This document shows positions 17,473 through 26,474 of a stretch of 64,000 nucleotides of DNA, in pieces. The notes under the pieces were generated by a model. That model searched no databases. It was not told where the DNA came from and worked only from the letters and a program-made list of their open reading frames with translations. A program made the translations under genes and the position numbers. Source of the stretch: CAYZJV01 sp049310885 (GTDB taxonomy: Bacteria > Spirochaetota > Spirochaetia > Sphaerochaetales > Sphaerochaetaceae); assembly GCF_049310885.1 (NCBI RefSeq), contig NZ_JBMDYO010000001.1, forward strand, positions 744,001-808,000, written 5' to 3'. The first letter of the stretch is position 1. Each line of letters starts with the position of its first letter.

Positions 17473-19074
17473 CTACTTTTCCAACCAGACGTGCTTGAAT
17501 ACACGCTTTCCGGTAGGATAGAGAACAAAATCCTGGACATAGTCATGAGCAGGGACCGTTACGACAGAGTGGGCGATAGGAACCCAAGGAGCCTCTTCGT
17601 GGAAGACTTCCTGAGCTTCTCGATACAATCTGTCACGCTCGGCCTGATCGACAGTAACCTTGGCCTTCGCAGCCAAATCGGTGAACTTATCGTTTTTCCA
17701 AAGAGCGATATTTCCAGCCGGAAGTTCTGCTGCTGGAGCTGAAAGGAGAACCCAAAGGAAGTTGTCCGGGTCACCATTGTCACCAGTCCATCCGAGCATG
17801 GCACTTTGGTGTTCGCCCATATCGGTCTTGTTGAGGTATGTTCCCCATTCGTAGGAAACGATCTCAGCGTCGATACCGACCTTCGCCAACTGGGCCTGCA
17901 TGATCTCTGCAACCTTACGGGCATCAGGGTTATAGGGACGTGCTACAGGCATTGCCCAGAGCTCCATCTCGAATCCGTTGGGATAACCGGCTTTTGCAAG
18001 CAATTCCTTGGCCTTGGCAGGATCGTACCCATAGTCTTCGATGTCATCATTGTAGGACCACATGTCTGGTGGAAGCGGATTCTTGGCGACCTTTCCTGCT
18101 TCACCATAGACTCCGTCAACAATTTCCTGCTGGTCAATGGCATAGTTCATTGCCTGACGGACAAGCTTGTTGTCGAAGGGTTTCTTCTGGGTGTTGAGTG
18201 CAAGATAACCAACGTTCAACCCAGCCTGCTGAATCAACTTAATCCCATCAGCTTCACGCATAGCGGGAATGTCATCATTGGCAGGGAAGTCAATCAGGTC
18301 GACTTCACCCTTCTGCAAAGCTAGCCAACGGGCTGTAGCATCGGGGATAACCTTGAGGATGAGTCTGTCAAGGTAGACAGGACCACCCCAATAGTCGGGG
18401 TTCCGGTCGAATACGATGTCGGAATCCTTGGTCCATGAGACGAACTTGAATGCGCCTGTTCCAACAGGATTGTTCATGAACTCTTCGCCCAACTTTTCAA
18501 CAGCAGTCGGTGAGACGATTGAAGCGAAATCCATAGCCAAGTTGGCGATGAAGGGTGCTTCAACCTTCTTGAGGTGGAACTTGACAGTATTATCATCAAC
18601 AGCGATAACTTCTTTGACGATGTTGTCCATATCCATGTAGCCCCAATACTTCCAAGGCCCAAGATCATAATATGGGTGGTCTTCCTTGAACTGACGTTCG
18701 AAGGAGAAAACGACCGCTTCGGCATTGAAAGGAGTTCCATCGTGGAACTTCACCCCTTCACGAAGGTGGAAGGTATATTCCAGACCATCGTCGGAGATGT
18801 CCCAACTAGTAGCCAAAGCAGGTTGGACAGCTGTCTGTCCCGGTACGAATTCAACAAGTGTATCGAATACCGCTGTGCTGGCATAGAATGATTCACCGTC
18901 GGTCTCACGACCGGGGTCCAAGCTGACAGAGTCTCCCGAACGACCGAAGACCAGGACTCCGCCCATCTTCGAATCATCGGCACCGGTAGGTGCTGCCTCT
19001 TGTGCACCGCCTGCGAATAGTGCAGCGGGAACAAGAAGCGTAAGAGCACAGAGAATTAAAAATGCTTTCTTCAT
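17473..19074 (-). CDS. oppA: Oligopeptide/dipeptide ABC transporter substrate-binding protein
   Basis: 533 residues, SBP_bac_5 family. Signal peptide about 1-21 ending LFAGGAQ, then a short AP-rich linker. Typical landmarks include LEYTFHLREGVKFHDGTPF near 105-125 and NPVGTGAFKF. There is no lipobox Cys, so it is probably a soluble periplasmic protein. AGGGGG lies before the ATG. First gene of a five-gene operon and the substrate-capturing part. SBP_bac_5 proteins bind peptides, nickel or oligosaccharides, so peptide is the default, not proven. The neighbouring genes are all Opp/Dpp-like. Confidence 0.93.
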   Translation of the reverse strand: MKKAFLILCALTLLVPAALFAGGAQEAAPTGADDSKMGGVLVFGRSGDSVSLDPGRETDGESFYASTAVFDTLVEFVPGQTAVQPALATSWDISDDGLEYTFHLREGVKFHDGTPFNAEAVVFSFERQFKEDHPYYDLGPWKYWGYMDMDNIVKEVIAVDDNTVKFHLKKVEAPFIANLAMDFASIVSPTAVEKLGEEFMNNPVGTGAFKFVSWTKDSDIVFDRNPDYWGGPVYLDRLILKVIPDATARWLALQKGEVDLIDFPANDDIPAMREADGIKLIQQAGLNVGYLALNTQKKPFDNKLVRQAMNYAIDQQEIVDGVYGEAGKVAKNPLPPDMWSYNDDIEDYGYDPAKAKELLAKAGYPNGFEMELWAMPVARPYNPDARKVAEIMQAQLAKVGIDAEIVSYEWGTYLNKTDMGEHQSAMLGWTGDNGDPDNFLWVLLSAPAAELPAGNIALWKNDKFTDLAAKAKVTVDQAERDRLYREAQEVFHEEAPWVPIAHSVVTVPAHDYVQDFVLYPTGKRVFKHVWLEK

Positions 19075-19102
19075 AGCAACCCCCTAAAAAGTTTATTAAC
19101 GT

Positions 19103-19131
19103 ATTATGTAATATACCGCATAATAATACAA
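19103..19131 (-). promoter_or_regulatory. Promoter of the oligopeptide operon
   Basis: On the minus strand TTGTAT (19126-19131), a 17-base spacer and CATAAT (19103-19108), 29 bases before the oppA ATG. A 7-bp inverted repeat GTATTAT / ATAATAC (19101-19107 and 19123-19129) spans the promoter and could be an operator. Confidence 0.45.
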
Positions 19132-19379
19132 TCTCTATTCGCAAATTGAAAGTACAAAAGTTATCTTAGGGTAACATCACGATCTGGATGCATATTAAAG
19201 GAGAGATTTAAAGCAAAATATAGCAGTTTATTAGAGTACCACAATAACTACGTTGCAAGATATACGTATTTATTTGCGCCTTCATAATAGAGCAGATTTT
19301 ATCTGGATATGTGATGAAAATATCAATTTTCGATTTGTAAAAAAAATCTTATCAAGCATTTTTTTTCAAATGAATTTTA

Positions 19380-19416
19380 GAACCGACCACAAAAAATGAT
19401 GAATTGTGGGCGGTTC
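19380..19416 (-). terminator. Hairpin ending the TRAP operon
   Basis: Stem of 12 positions with 11 pairs (GAACCG-ACCACA against TGTGGGCGGTTC), 22 bases beyond the stop of the RbsD/FucU-like gene. The bases after it on the minus strand are not a clean T run, so termination efficiency is uncertain. The rest of 19075-19438 holds the oppA promoter and no gene that I can see. Confidence 0.5.
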
Positions 19417-19438
19417 CATCCTTACAGATTAGGTCAGT

Positions 19439-19885
19439 TCAGTCCTCTTCACCGATCCTGACAACACCCTTTCTGATAATGATATTGGCAAATCGCGCCG
19501 AATCACTTGTCGCTACAACAGCAAAGGCCTTCGATGCCCTCTCATAGAATTGTTCCCGCGGCATCGACTCCACGGAAACGGAAGCTCCGTGAGCCTCATC
19601 CAACAATTGTCGGTAGGTGCCCATCACATTCCCCTTGTAGTCAGTATCTGCCGGTATGAGCATCATTTTCACCGGATGCTCCACCGCATGGTCAATGGGG
19701 AAATAATGAAGAACCTTAGGCAACAATTGGGTAATGGATACTCCCTGATACGGCAAAAGGCGCTTCGCAAGAGATACCGCAGGGAAATTCCTATCAGCAA
19801 ATACAATCTCATCACCATGTCCCATAAGCATCAGTACATGCATAAGGTCGGCCGAAATCATTGGATCGATATGTCGTAAAACCAT
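19439..19885 (-). CDS. RbsD/FucU-family sugar mutarotase
   Basis: 148 residues, the full length for the family. The N-terminus LRHIDPMISADLMHVLMLMGHGDEIVFADRNFP matches the RbsD/FucU signature, whose conserved His and Asp residues catalyse pyranose anomer interconversion; the length and ISADLMHVL pattern favour FucU (L-fucose mutarotase) over RbsD. AAGGAG precedes the ATG. Located 12 bases after the TRAP large permease gene, so the TRAP system may import a sugar or sugar acid and this enzyme equilibrates its anomers. Substrate is inferred only. Confidence 0.85.
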   Translation of the reverse strand: MVLRHIDPMISADLMHVLMLMGHGDEIVFADRNFPAVSLAKRLLPYQGVSITQLLPKVLHYFPIDHAVEHPVKMMLIPADTDYKGNVMGTYRQLLDEAHGASVSVESMPREQFYERASKAFAVVATSDSARFANIIIRKGVVRIGEED

Positions 19886-19897
19886 GGGAATCTCCTT

Positions 19898-21175
19898 CTA
19901 CATCAGTAGGTTCGGAATGGTCATAACCAATGCCGGAACATACGTTATTAACAACAGAACACCAATCATTACAACCAAGAAGGGGATAAATGCTTTCACC
20001 ACATAACTGATCGAACATTTGGCGATTCCACACGAGACGAATAGGCAGACTCCTACAGGAGGAGTGAACAATCCAATCGCAAGGTTTACGACCATAATCA
20101 CACCAAAGTGCACAGGATCTATGCCCAAACTAGTAGCGATCGGCAGAAGAATCGGAGTAAAGATAATAACAGCAGGACTCAAATCCAACCAGGTTCCGAC
20201 AAAGAGCAATAATAGATTCATGATCAGCAGGAGAACGAATTTATTGGTTGTGATACCGGTGATGAATCCCCCGATCATACCAGGAACACCCTGTTGTGCG
20301 AATAACCAGGCTAAGGATGACGCAGTAGCGATCATGAGCGCGACTTGACCTGTAGTAAGTGCGACCTCAGCTAACATCTTGGGGATATCGCGGAATTTGA
20401 GTTCCTTGTAATAGAATTTGCCGAGCAGGAATGAATACAAAGCAGCGATACCAGCAGCCTCGGTGGGAGTAAAAACACCACCGACGATTCCACCGAGGAT
20501 TATCACGATAGTAAGAAGAGCTGGAACTCCTTTGAGGGAAATGATGATACTCTGCTTGATTCCTACAAAGGCATCACTCGGGTAATTTCGCCTATGGGCA
20601 ATGATTCCGGAAAGGATCATCAAGGCTACACCGGTTATGATTCCGGGAATAAGTCCTCCAAGGAACAGTTTTCCGATAGAGGCTCCTGAAGAGGCTCCAT
20701 AGACAACCATGGGAATGGATGGCGGTATCATGACCCCGATGGTGGAAGAGGTCGCGGTTACTGCAACAGAGAAGTCCTTATCGAAGCCCCGTTCTTCCAT
20801 TGCGGGAATCAAGATCGCTCCAACGGAAGAGGTATCGGATGCCGCCGAACCTGTGATACCGGCAAAGAGCATACTAGCAACGATATTAATGTAGGCCAGA
20901 CCGCCTTTAAAATATCCTACCATGACCCGGGACATTGCTATAAGGTCATTGGTGATTCCTCCCAAGGCCATGAATCGACCGCAGAGAATGAATAGAGGAA
21001 CTGCGATCAGTGTGAACGAATCCATCCCCGTGAACATCCTCTGAACGAATACCATCATGGGAACATCTTGTGTCCAAGCAATACCACCTACGGTCGCAAG
21101 TGCTGTACATATGGCGATAGGGACGTTAAAGACCATGAGCCCGATCATAATGATAAATACAATTGCAGCTATCAT
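19898..21175 (-). CDS. dctM: TRAP transporter large permease subunit (DctM)
   Basis: 425 residues, about 12 membrane helices, DctM family. Characteristic stretches: VPLFILCGRFMALGGIT near 56-72, FAGITGSAASDTSSVGAILIPAM near 104-126 and IPPSIPMVVYGASSG near 150-164. Its start overlaps the small permease gene by 4 bases (ATGA). Together with DctQ and DctP it forms a Na+-driven, high-affinity uptake system for organic or sugar acids in the inner membrane. Confidence 0.95.
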   Translation of the reverse strand: MIAAIVFIIMIGLMVFNVPIAICTALATVGGIAWTQDVPMMVFVQRMFTGMDSFTLIAVPLFILCGRFMALGGITNDLIAMSRVMVGYFKGGLAYINIVASMLFAGITGSAASDTSSVGAILIPAMEERGFDKDFSVAVTATSSTIGVMIPPSIPMVVYGASSGASIGKLFLGGLIPGIITGVALMILSGIIAHRRNYPSDAFVGIKQSIIISLKGVPALLTIVIILGGIVGGVFTPTEAAGIAALYSFLLGKFYYKELKFRDIPKMLAEVALTTGQVALMIATASSLAWLFAQQGVPGMIGGFITGITTNKFVLLLIMNLLLLFVGTWLDLSPAVIIFTPILLPIATSLGIDPVHFGVIMVVNLAIGLFTPPVGVCLFVSCGIAKCSISYVVKAFIPFLVVMIGVLLLITYVPALVMTIPNLLM

Positions 21176-21690
21176 AGGTTTATATCTCCCCCCACATCCG
21201 AGATGACGACTGGCTTGGGAGTAGATTCTCCCTTTATATGCAGATACAATTCATTGATGCTGAGTATAAAATACAAGACTCCACTGATGGGCAACGACAT
21301 ATATATGTATTTCATCGGCATTCGCATGATGGGAGACTTCTGGCGTCCTACGATACCCAATAATTTAAAACCGAAATATGCCAACATGATGGCAAAGAAA
21401 ATCTGGATGGCATAGATGAAGATTCGGTTAATGAACAAGCCTTTGGGTTTCATCTTGCTCTCAAAGTAGTCGATTCCCAGATGCATTTTCTTATACATCG
21501 TCAAGACACTACCTAAAAAGCAGTACCAGATGAAGGCGAATCGAGCCAACTCATCGGTCCATGAAAAAGGAACTTTGAAGAATATCCGGGTGAAGATCTG
21601 CATAAGAATGGTGGTAAGTAACAGTACCCCAACAATACGCACGATATATTCAATAATGTAGTCATACAGGACATGGATCAGTTTCTCCAT
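21172..21690 (-). CDS. dctQ: TRAP transporter small permease subunit (DctQ)
   Basis: 172 residues with four predicted helices and the DctQ hallmark FKVPFSWTDELARFAFIWYCFLG. ATG at 21688-21690 chosen because AAGGAG precedes it at seven bases. Overlaps dctM by 4 bases. Scaffold subunit of the TRAP permease. Confidence 0.93.
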   Translation of the reverse strand: MEKLIHVLYDYIIEYIVRIVGVLLLTTILMQIFTRIFFKVPFSWTDELARFAFIWYCFLGSVLTMYKKMHLGIDYFESKMKPKGLFINRIFIYAIQIFFAIMLAYFGFKLLGIVGRQKSPIMRMPMKYIYMSLPISGVLYFILSINELYLHIKGESTPKPVVISDVGGDINL

Positions 21691-21758
21691 TTCCCAACTC
21701 CTTTGTATACGCACATAAGGGGACAGGATTAACCTGTCCCCTCTCGATAACTAATCGA

Positions 21759-22760
21759 TTATTTCAAGAATGCATCGATGATGTCGCCACCAATCTCGTC
21801 ACGATATTGTTCGTAGATAGGTGAAACAGCTTCTGTGAAGGAACTCTTGTCTTCGATATCATTGACCTTCATACCGAGAGCAACAAGTTCGTCGAGAGTA
21901 GCCTGCTGGCTTTCCGAGTCGAGTCTGGTTGCATAAGCACCAGCTTCCTTACCTGCAGCAACCAAGACATCCTGGATGTCGGAAGGAAGCTTGTCGAAGT
22001 AATTCTTATCAAAAGCGATGATGTTGGGAGTAATGTTATGTGCAGTAAGCGAAACATAGTCGGTTACTTCGTATTCTTTTTCAGAAACGATGATACCAAC
22101 TGAGTTTTCCGCACCATGTACGACTCCAGTCTGCAATGCCATATAACGTTCAGCAGCTGAAAGGGGGACAGGAACCGCACCGAGCAATTCGAAGGTTCTG
22201 GTCATGATAGGGCTCTCCATGACACGGATCTTCATACCATTAAAGTCGGCTGCAGTCTCGATTGCATTACGGGAGTTGTAGATATTTCTGGGAGAACGGA
22301 TCATCCATCCAAGAATCTTCAGACCAGTGCTCTCTTCCAAGGAGGCAGAGAGTTTCTCTTCCAGTCCACTGCCAAGCACACTCTGAAGGTGTTCAACATT
22401 TTTGGAAAGGTAGGGAAGATCGAAAACCATGAACTTGGAATCGAAACCAGAGAGGACAGCTGTATTAATCTCTGCCGCCTGGAGACTTCCCATCTGCATC
22501 TGTTCAATATAGTCGCGGTGAGCACCAAGCTGAGCACTGTGGAAAACCTGGACATCGACTCTTCCATCGGTTCTCTCCTCAACGAGTTTCTCAAACTCGA
22601 AGAATGCCTTTACACAGTTGTCTTCGGGGTTGGATGGGGTTCCCATCTTAATAACATACTGACCCTTTGCATCAGCAGCAGGAGCCTCTTTACCTCCTTG
22701 AGCAAATACCACCGATGAGAAAAGAGCTAGGACCATCAGGAAAACGAGCGTCTTTTTCAT
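21759..22760 (-). CDS. dctP: TRAP transporter substrate-binding protein (DctP family)
   Basis: 333 residues. Signal peptide about 1-20 (VVFAQGG) with a short AP-rich linker. DctP motifs include GRVDVQVFHSAQLG, DFNGMKIRVMESPIM with the Arg that salt-bridges substrate carboxylates, and ALQTGVVHGAENS. The carboxylate-binding Arg supports an acidic ligand. AAGGAG before the ATG. First gene of dctP-dctQ-dctM-fucU-like operon. Neighbouring dehydrogenases and the uronate epimerase at the window start hint at hexuronate or a related sugar acid, but that is inference. Confidence 0.93.
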   Translation of the reverse strand: MKKTLVFLMVLALFSSVVFAQGGKEAPAADAKGQYVIKMGTPSNPEDNCVKAFFEFEKLVEERTDGRVDVQVFHSAQLGAHRDYIEQMQMGSLQAAEINTAVLSGFDSKFMVFDLPYLSKNVEHLQSVLGSGLEEKLSASLEESTGLKILGWMIRSPRNIYNSRNAIETAADFNGMKIRVMESPIMTRTFELLGAVPVPLSAAERYMALQTGVVHGAENSVGIIVSEKEYEVTDYVSLTAHNITPNIIAFDKNYFDKLPSDIQDVLVAAGKEAGAYATRLDSESQQATLDELVALGMKVNDIEDKSSFTEAVSPIYEQYRDEIGGDIIDAFLK

Positions 22761-22812
22761 GTTTTCTTCTCCTTATTGTGTGACAGGTGGACTTTTCCAC
22801 CTAAGAATTAAG

Positions 22813-22836
22813 CAACATGTCTTACAACATGTTTTA
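22813..22836. promoter_or_regulatory. Tandem 12-bp repeat, candidate operator of the TRAP operon
   Basis: Two adjacent copies of CAACATGT, C or T, TTA (22813-22824 and 22825-22836), which also contain the inverted pair AACATGT / ACATGTT spaced by six bases. It lies 53-76 bases before dctP. An ACATGT also sits at about 23115-23120 inside a TATGC / GCATA inverted repeat in front of the dehydrogenase. A GntR/LacI-type regulator is encoded next door, making these likely operators. The rest of 22761-23169 is AT-rich promoter DNA. Confidence 0.5.
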
Positions 22837-23169
22837 TAAAGCATACCATAGGTTCCAGAGAATGCAACATCTTTTTCAATTATTTTTGTACTCAAAACAG
22901 ATGAGAAAATACAGCACTTATTAATCATTTAAAATATAAGGAATTATAAAATGATATACATGCTCACTACCTCTTACAGTATTACAATGACTTGCTAGAA
23001 TCTTCTGTGAGATTCTTAAATCATTCGTGATAATAGAACACAGGTATTCTTTTTATTGATGAATTTTGTTGACTTTTACTGTATTCGATGCAAGGATATT
23101 AACAACAGGTATGCTACATGTGGCATAAGTAAAGATAACCATGAATCAAGAAGCTAGTGGAGGGTATAT

Positions 23170-24315
23170 ATGTGGGAAATGGTGAACAATAGAAGAGTAT
23201 TATTCGGAGAAAACCGAATCGATGAGATTCCCGGAATCTTGAAATGGTATGGACTGAAGAAAGTCTTTTTTGCTTCATTCAATTCAAATCCAGCGATCCG
23301 TCAGCGTATTTGTGAAGGCTTGGAGGCTGAAGGCATCGATTATGTCATCTATAACAAAATAAAAGGTGAACCCGATCTAACGGTCATAAACGAAGGTCGT
23401 GATGTGTTCGTGGAAGAAAAATGCGACTGCACTCTTGCGCTTGGTGGAGGAAGTATCATCGATGCCGCAAAAACCATAGGAATGATGGCAACCAATGGAG
23501 GCCTTGTCGAACAGTACCAGATGGAAGGAAGACAGGTAACCCAGGTACCTCCATTCTTCCTTGCGGTTCCTACAACCGCGGGAACAGGAGCTGAAGCGAC
23601 TAAGGTAGCTGTAGTAAAAAATAACCACAATGGACTAAAGAAAAGCCTCTATCATAACACCATGATCGCCGATGTGGTGATACTTGATCCTACTGTAGCT
23701 GTAGGTATGCCAAAAAGGCTTACCGCTGCCACAGGCATGGATGCACTTAGCCACGCGATTGAATCCTATGTATCTCTGAACGCCACACCTATTAGCGAAA
23801 TGAACGGTCTTCAAGGTATTAGACTGATAAAAGAGTCTCTTGAGGTGGCGTATAACCAACCTGAAGATCTTAAGGCTCGAGCAAATATGTTGTTGGCTAG
23901 CTATTTCGGTGGTTGTGCGATTTCGGCTGGTATCGGAATTGCTCATATTATGGCACAGCCCATTGGAGCGATGTATGATATCCCCCATGGTGATGCCTGT
24001 TCTATCTTCCTTCCTCTGGCGATGGAGTACAATTTGGATCATGCCACCGAGAAATACGCAAAGATTGCAGAGGCTCTTGGTGTCGCTGAGCATGGAGCCC
24101 CCGCAAAAGAGAATGCCTTGGCTGCTATTGAAGAGGTAAAACGCATCAGGAAAAGCATAGAAGCACCCGATTCACTCAAATCATACATTGGTGATAAACC
24201 AGTGGATTTGGACTTCATGGTTGAAACTGTACAGAAGACAACTGGACATGTCGCATGCAATCCGAGAAAAATTGACGAGCAGACATTCAGAAATATTTTC
24301 AACCTTGCATTGTAG
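23170..24315 (+). CDS. Iron-containing alcohol dehydrogenase
   Basis: 381 residues, Fe-ADH family (PF00465). NAD-binding LALGGGSIIDAAKTIGM near 89-105, VPTTAGTGAEAT near 130-141, and the metal ligands within TAATGMDALSHAIESYV and GIAHIMAQPIGAMYDIPHGDACS (Asp, His, His, His). GTGGAGGG precedes the ATG. First gene of a unit reading away from the TRAP operon, with shared ACATGT sites in the intergenic region. Probably reduces or oxidises a catabolic intermediate of the imported substrate; actual substrate unknown. Confidence 0.9.
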   Translation: MWEMVNNRRVLFGENRIDEIPGILKWYGLKKVFFASFNSNPAIRQRICEGLEAEGIDYVIYNKIKGEPDLTVINEGRDVFVEEKCDCTLALGGGSIIDAAKTIGMMATNGGLVEQYQMEGRQVTQVPPFFLAVPTTAGTGAEATKVAVVKNNHNGLKKSLYHNTMIADVVILDPTVAVGMPKRLTAATGMDALSHAIESYVSLNATPISEMNGLQGIRLIKESLEVAYNQPEDLKARANMLLASYFGGCAISAGIGIAHIMAQPIGAMYDIPHGDACSIFLPLAMEYNLDHATEKYAKIAEALGVAEHGAPAKENALAAIEEVKRIRKSIEAPDSLKSYIGDKPVDLDFMVETVQKTTGHVACNPRKIDEQTFRNIFNLAL

Positions 24316-24351
24316 AAAATAATCGGATACGTTTTCAGAGAGGAAACCATC

Positions 24352-25485
24352 GTGGGAACTACAAAATTGTTGTATGAGAAAGTATACGACGCAATCAAGT
24401 CAAAAATTCTCTGTGGAGCGTATCAGGAAGGAGACTTACTCCCATCTGAACGTGAGATCGGCGAGCAGCACAATGTAGATCGTACTACGGTAAGAAAAGC
24501 ATTAAAGCTTCTGGTTGAAGAACGCTTGGTCGTAAAGCAGGCCGGGATAGGAACAAAAGTTTCCCGTCCCGATGCACAAGAAGAACAGAGGAACAGGGGA
24601 AATGAGACCCATAAGAGAACCGCAAACGGCAGTAAAGGGACTATCGGGTTTTTCCTCCCCCCCTCTGTTCATAGAACCGATAGGATCAGCCAACCATTCT
24701 ATTCTTCGTTGTTCTACCACACAGAGCGTGTGTGCAGGACAAACGGATATGCATGTTTTTATTCCTCTTTGGATGAGGATGATGATTTTTTGACACTATT
24801 GCAGCAACAGCGGTTTGATGGAATTATTTTTGTGAGCAATACCGCTGACAAATTCATCCAGATGGCAATCGATAGGCACATTCCTTGCGTATTGGTAAAT
24901 GAATACAACCCCAAGATCTGTTCATACCTACCCGACAATATCAGTGGAATGATAAAAGTTTGTGACCACCTGATTGGGTTGGGACATCGGAAATTTGCAC
25001 TGATTACAGGAATTAGTTCATATCTGACTTCAAGGGAACGGATGATCGGTTGTACCTATGCATTTGCGAAGAACAACATTGAGGCACCTTATGTAGTGAG
25101 TTGTGACTGGGAACCGGATACGGCCTACTCTATCACCAAGGAACTGCTTCAATCTGTCGATACCCTACCAACAGCAATAGTAGGATTCAACGACAATATC
25201 GCAATAGGATGCCTTCGTGCGGTCAGCGAGTTGGGATTACGTGTTCCACAAGACATCTCTATCGTCGGTTTTGATGACGTTGAACAAAGCCGCTATGCGA
25301 TTCCAGCTATCACCACTGTCCATATCGGAGTAAAAGAATTGGCTTTGGCATCGATACAAGGTCTTTTCTACCAGATGCAAAATCCTTCAGCGATCACCTC
25401 CTTGCGTTCATATGTACCCTGTTCTCTCGTAATTCGGCAATCTTCGGCAAAAGCACCCGAACATCCCATTCACATAGGTAATTGA
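24352..25485 (+). CDS. GntR-type DNA-binding / LacI-type sensor regulator (AraR-like)
   Basis: 377 residues from a GTG preceded by GAGAGGAAA. N-terminal winged helix about 1-70 with GntR pattern (YDAIKSKILCGAYQEGDLLPSERE, then VDRTTVRKALKLLVEERLV); C-terminal periplasmic-binding-like domain about 100-370 (GTIGFFLPPS, DGIIFVSNTAD, GHRKFALITG, PQDISIVGFDDVE). This fusion is the AraR architecture: a sugar-responsive repressor. It most likely controls the divergent TRAP operon and the dehydrogenase through the ACATGT sites. Confidence 0.9.
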   Translation: MGTTKLLYEKVYDAIKSKILCGAYQEGDLLPSEREIGEQHNVDRTTVRKALKLLVEERLVVKQAGIGTKVSRPDAQEEQRNRGNETHKRTANGSKGTIGFFLPPSVHRTDRISQPFYSSLFYHTERVCRTNGYACFYSSLDEDDDFLTLLQQQRFDGIIFVSNTADKFIQMAIDRHIPCVLVNEYNPKICSYLPDNISGMIKVCDHLIGLGHRKFALITGISSYLTSRERMIGCTYAFAKNNIEAPYVVSCDWEPDTAYSITKELLQSVDTLPTAIVGFNDNIAIGCLRAVSELGLRVPQDISIVGFDDVEQSRYAIPAITTVHIGVKELALASIQGLFYQMQNPSAITSLRSYVPCSLVIRQSSAKAPEHPIHIGN

Positions 25486-25488
25486 TAT

Positions 25489-26454
25489 ATGAAACAGATA
25501 CAAACCCTTTTACTCCGCTGCTCACACTTCAATCCAGACCAGAAAGAGTTGGATAGGTTAACCAAGACATTTCCTAAATTGGCTATTACTATGGTCGATG
25601 AATCCTCTTATACGACAGAACAACTCGAATCAGCTGAGATTGTGGTCGGCTTTCCAAGACCTCAAGACCTGCCTCATGCCAAAAACCTGAAATGGTTACA
25701 AACTCCCAGCGCAGGGGTCGGACCGTATGTGGACAAGGATCTCTACCAGAGCAAAGATATCATGCTGACCAATGCGGTTGGTACATTTGGACGCCAAATT
25801 GCCGACCATACCATAGGTATAATCATTGGACTTAACCACAACCTATTCACCTATCATGATCAGATGAAAGATAAGCATTGGGAGCGTTATTTCCCTACCA
25901 GCGATATCTGGGAGAGTACCATCCTCATTATCGGATTGGGTGATATCGGGAGCAACTTAGCAAAACGGGCAAAAGCACATGAAATGCATGTTATTGCAAT
26001 CAAGAGGACGATGACTGACAAGCCTGCATATGTGGACGAATTATATACGACAGATTCTTTAGATCAGGTACTTCCCCGGGCTGACTATGTCGTGGTTTGT
26101 ACCGCCTCTACACCGGAAACCGAAGGTATCATGCACGCAAAACGGATATCCATGATGAAGAAGGGTTCTTACATCATCAATGTAGCCAGAGGGTCTTTGG
26201 TCGATCAAGAAGCCGTTATTGCAGCAATTGAGAGCGGACATTTGGCTGGAGCTGGTTTTGACGCTACAGAACCCGAACCACTACCACGAGAGAGCAAACT
26301 GTGGTCTCTACCCAATGTCTTCATCTCTCCCCATGCAAGTGGTATGTCACCTAGCGATCCCCACCAGGTGTTTGAGATCTTTTACGATAACATGAAGCAC
26401 TACCTTGGAGACCGGAGAATGAGAAATCTTGTAGATTTCGACCTTAAATACTAG
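25489..26454 (+). CDS. NAD-dependent D-2-hydroxyacid dehydrogenase
   Basis: 321 residues, 2-hacid_dh superfamily. Substrate domain halves about 1-95 and 285-321; NAD domain with GLGDIGSNLAKRAKAHEMHV near 147-166. Catalytic residues visible: Arg in NVARGSLVDQEAV, Glu in FDATEPEPLP, His in SPHASG. Start is 3 bases after the regulator stop, so the two are translationally linked; no strong Shine-Dalgarno. The family reduces 2-keto acids or glyoxylate/hydroxypyruvate, again in line with sugar-acid catabolism at this locus. Confidence 0.9.
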   Translation: MKQIQTLLLRCSHFNPDQKELDRLTKTFPKLAITMVDESSYTTEQLESAEIVVGFPRPQDLPHAKNLKWLQTPSAGVGPYVDKDLYQSKDIMLTNAVGTFGRQIADHTIGIIIGLNHNLFTYHDQMKDKHWERYFPTSDIWESTILIIGLGDIGSNLAKRAKAHEMHVIAIKRTMTDKPAYVDELYTTDSLDQVLPRADYVVVCTASTPETEGIMHAKRISMMKKGSYIINVARGSLVDQEAVIAAIESGHLAGAGFDATEPEPLPRESKLWSLPNVFISPHASGMSPSDPHQVFEIFYDNMKHYLGDRRMRNLVDFDLKY

Positions 26455-26474
26455 AGGGTTCGCTACCGATTTTC

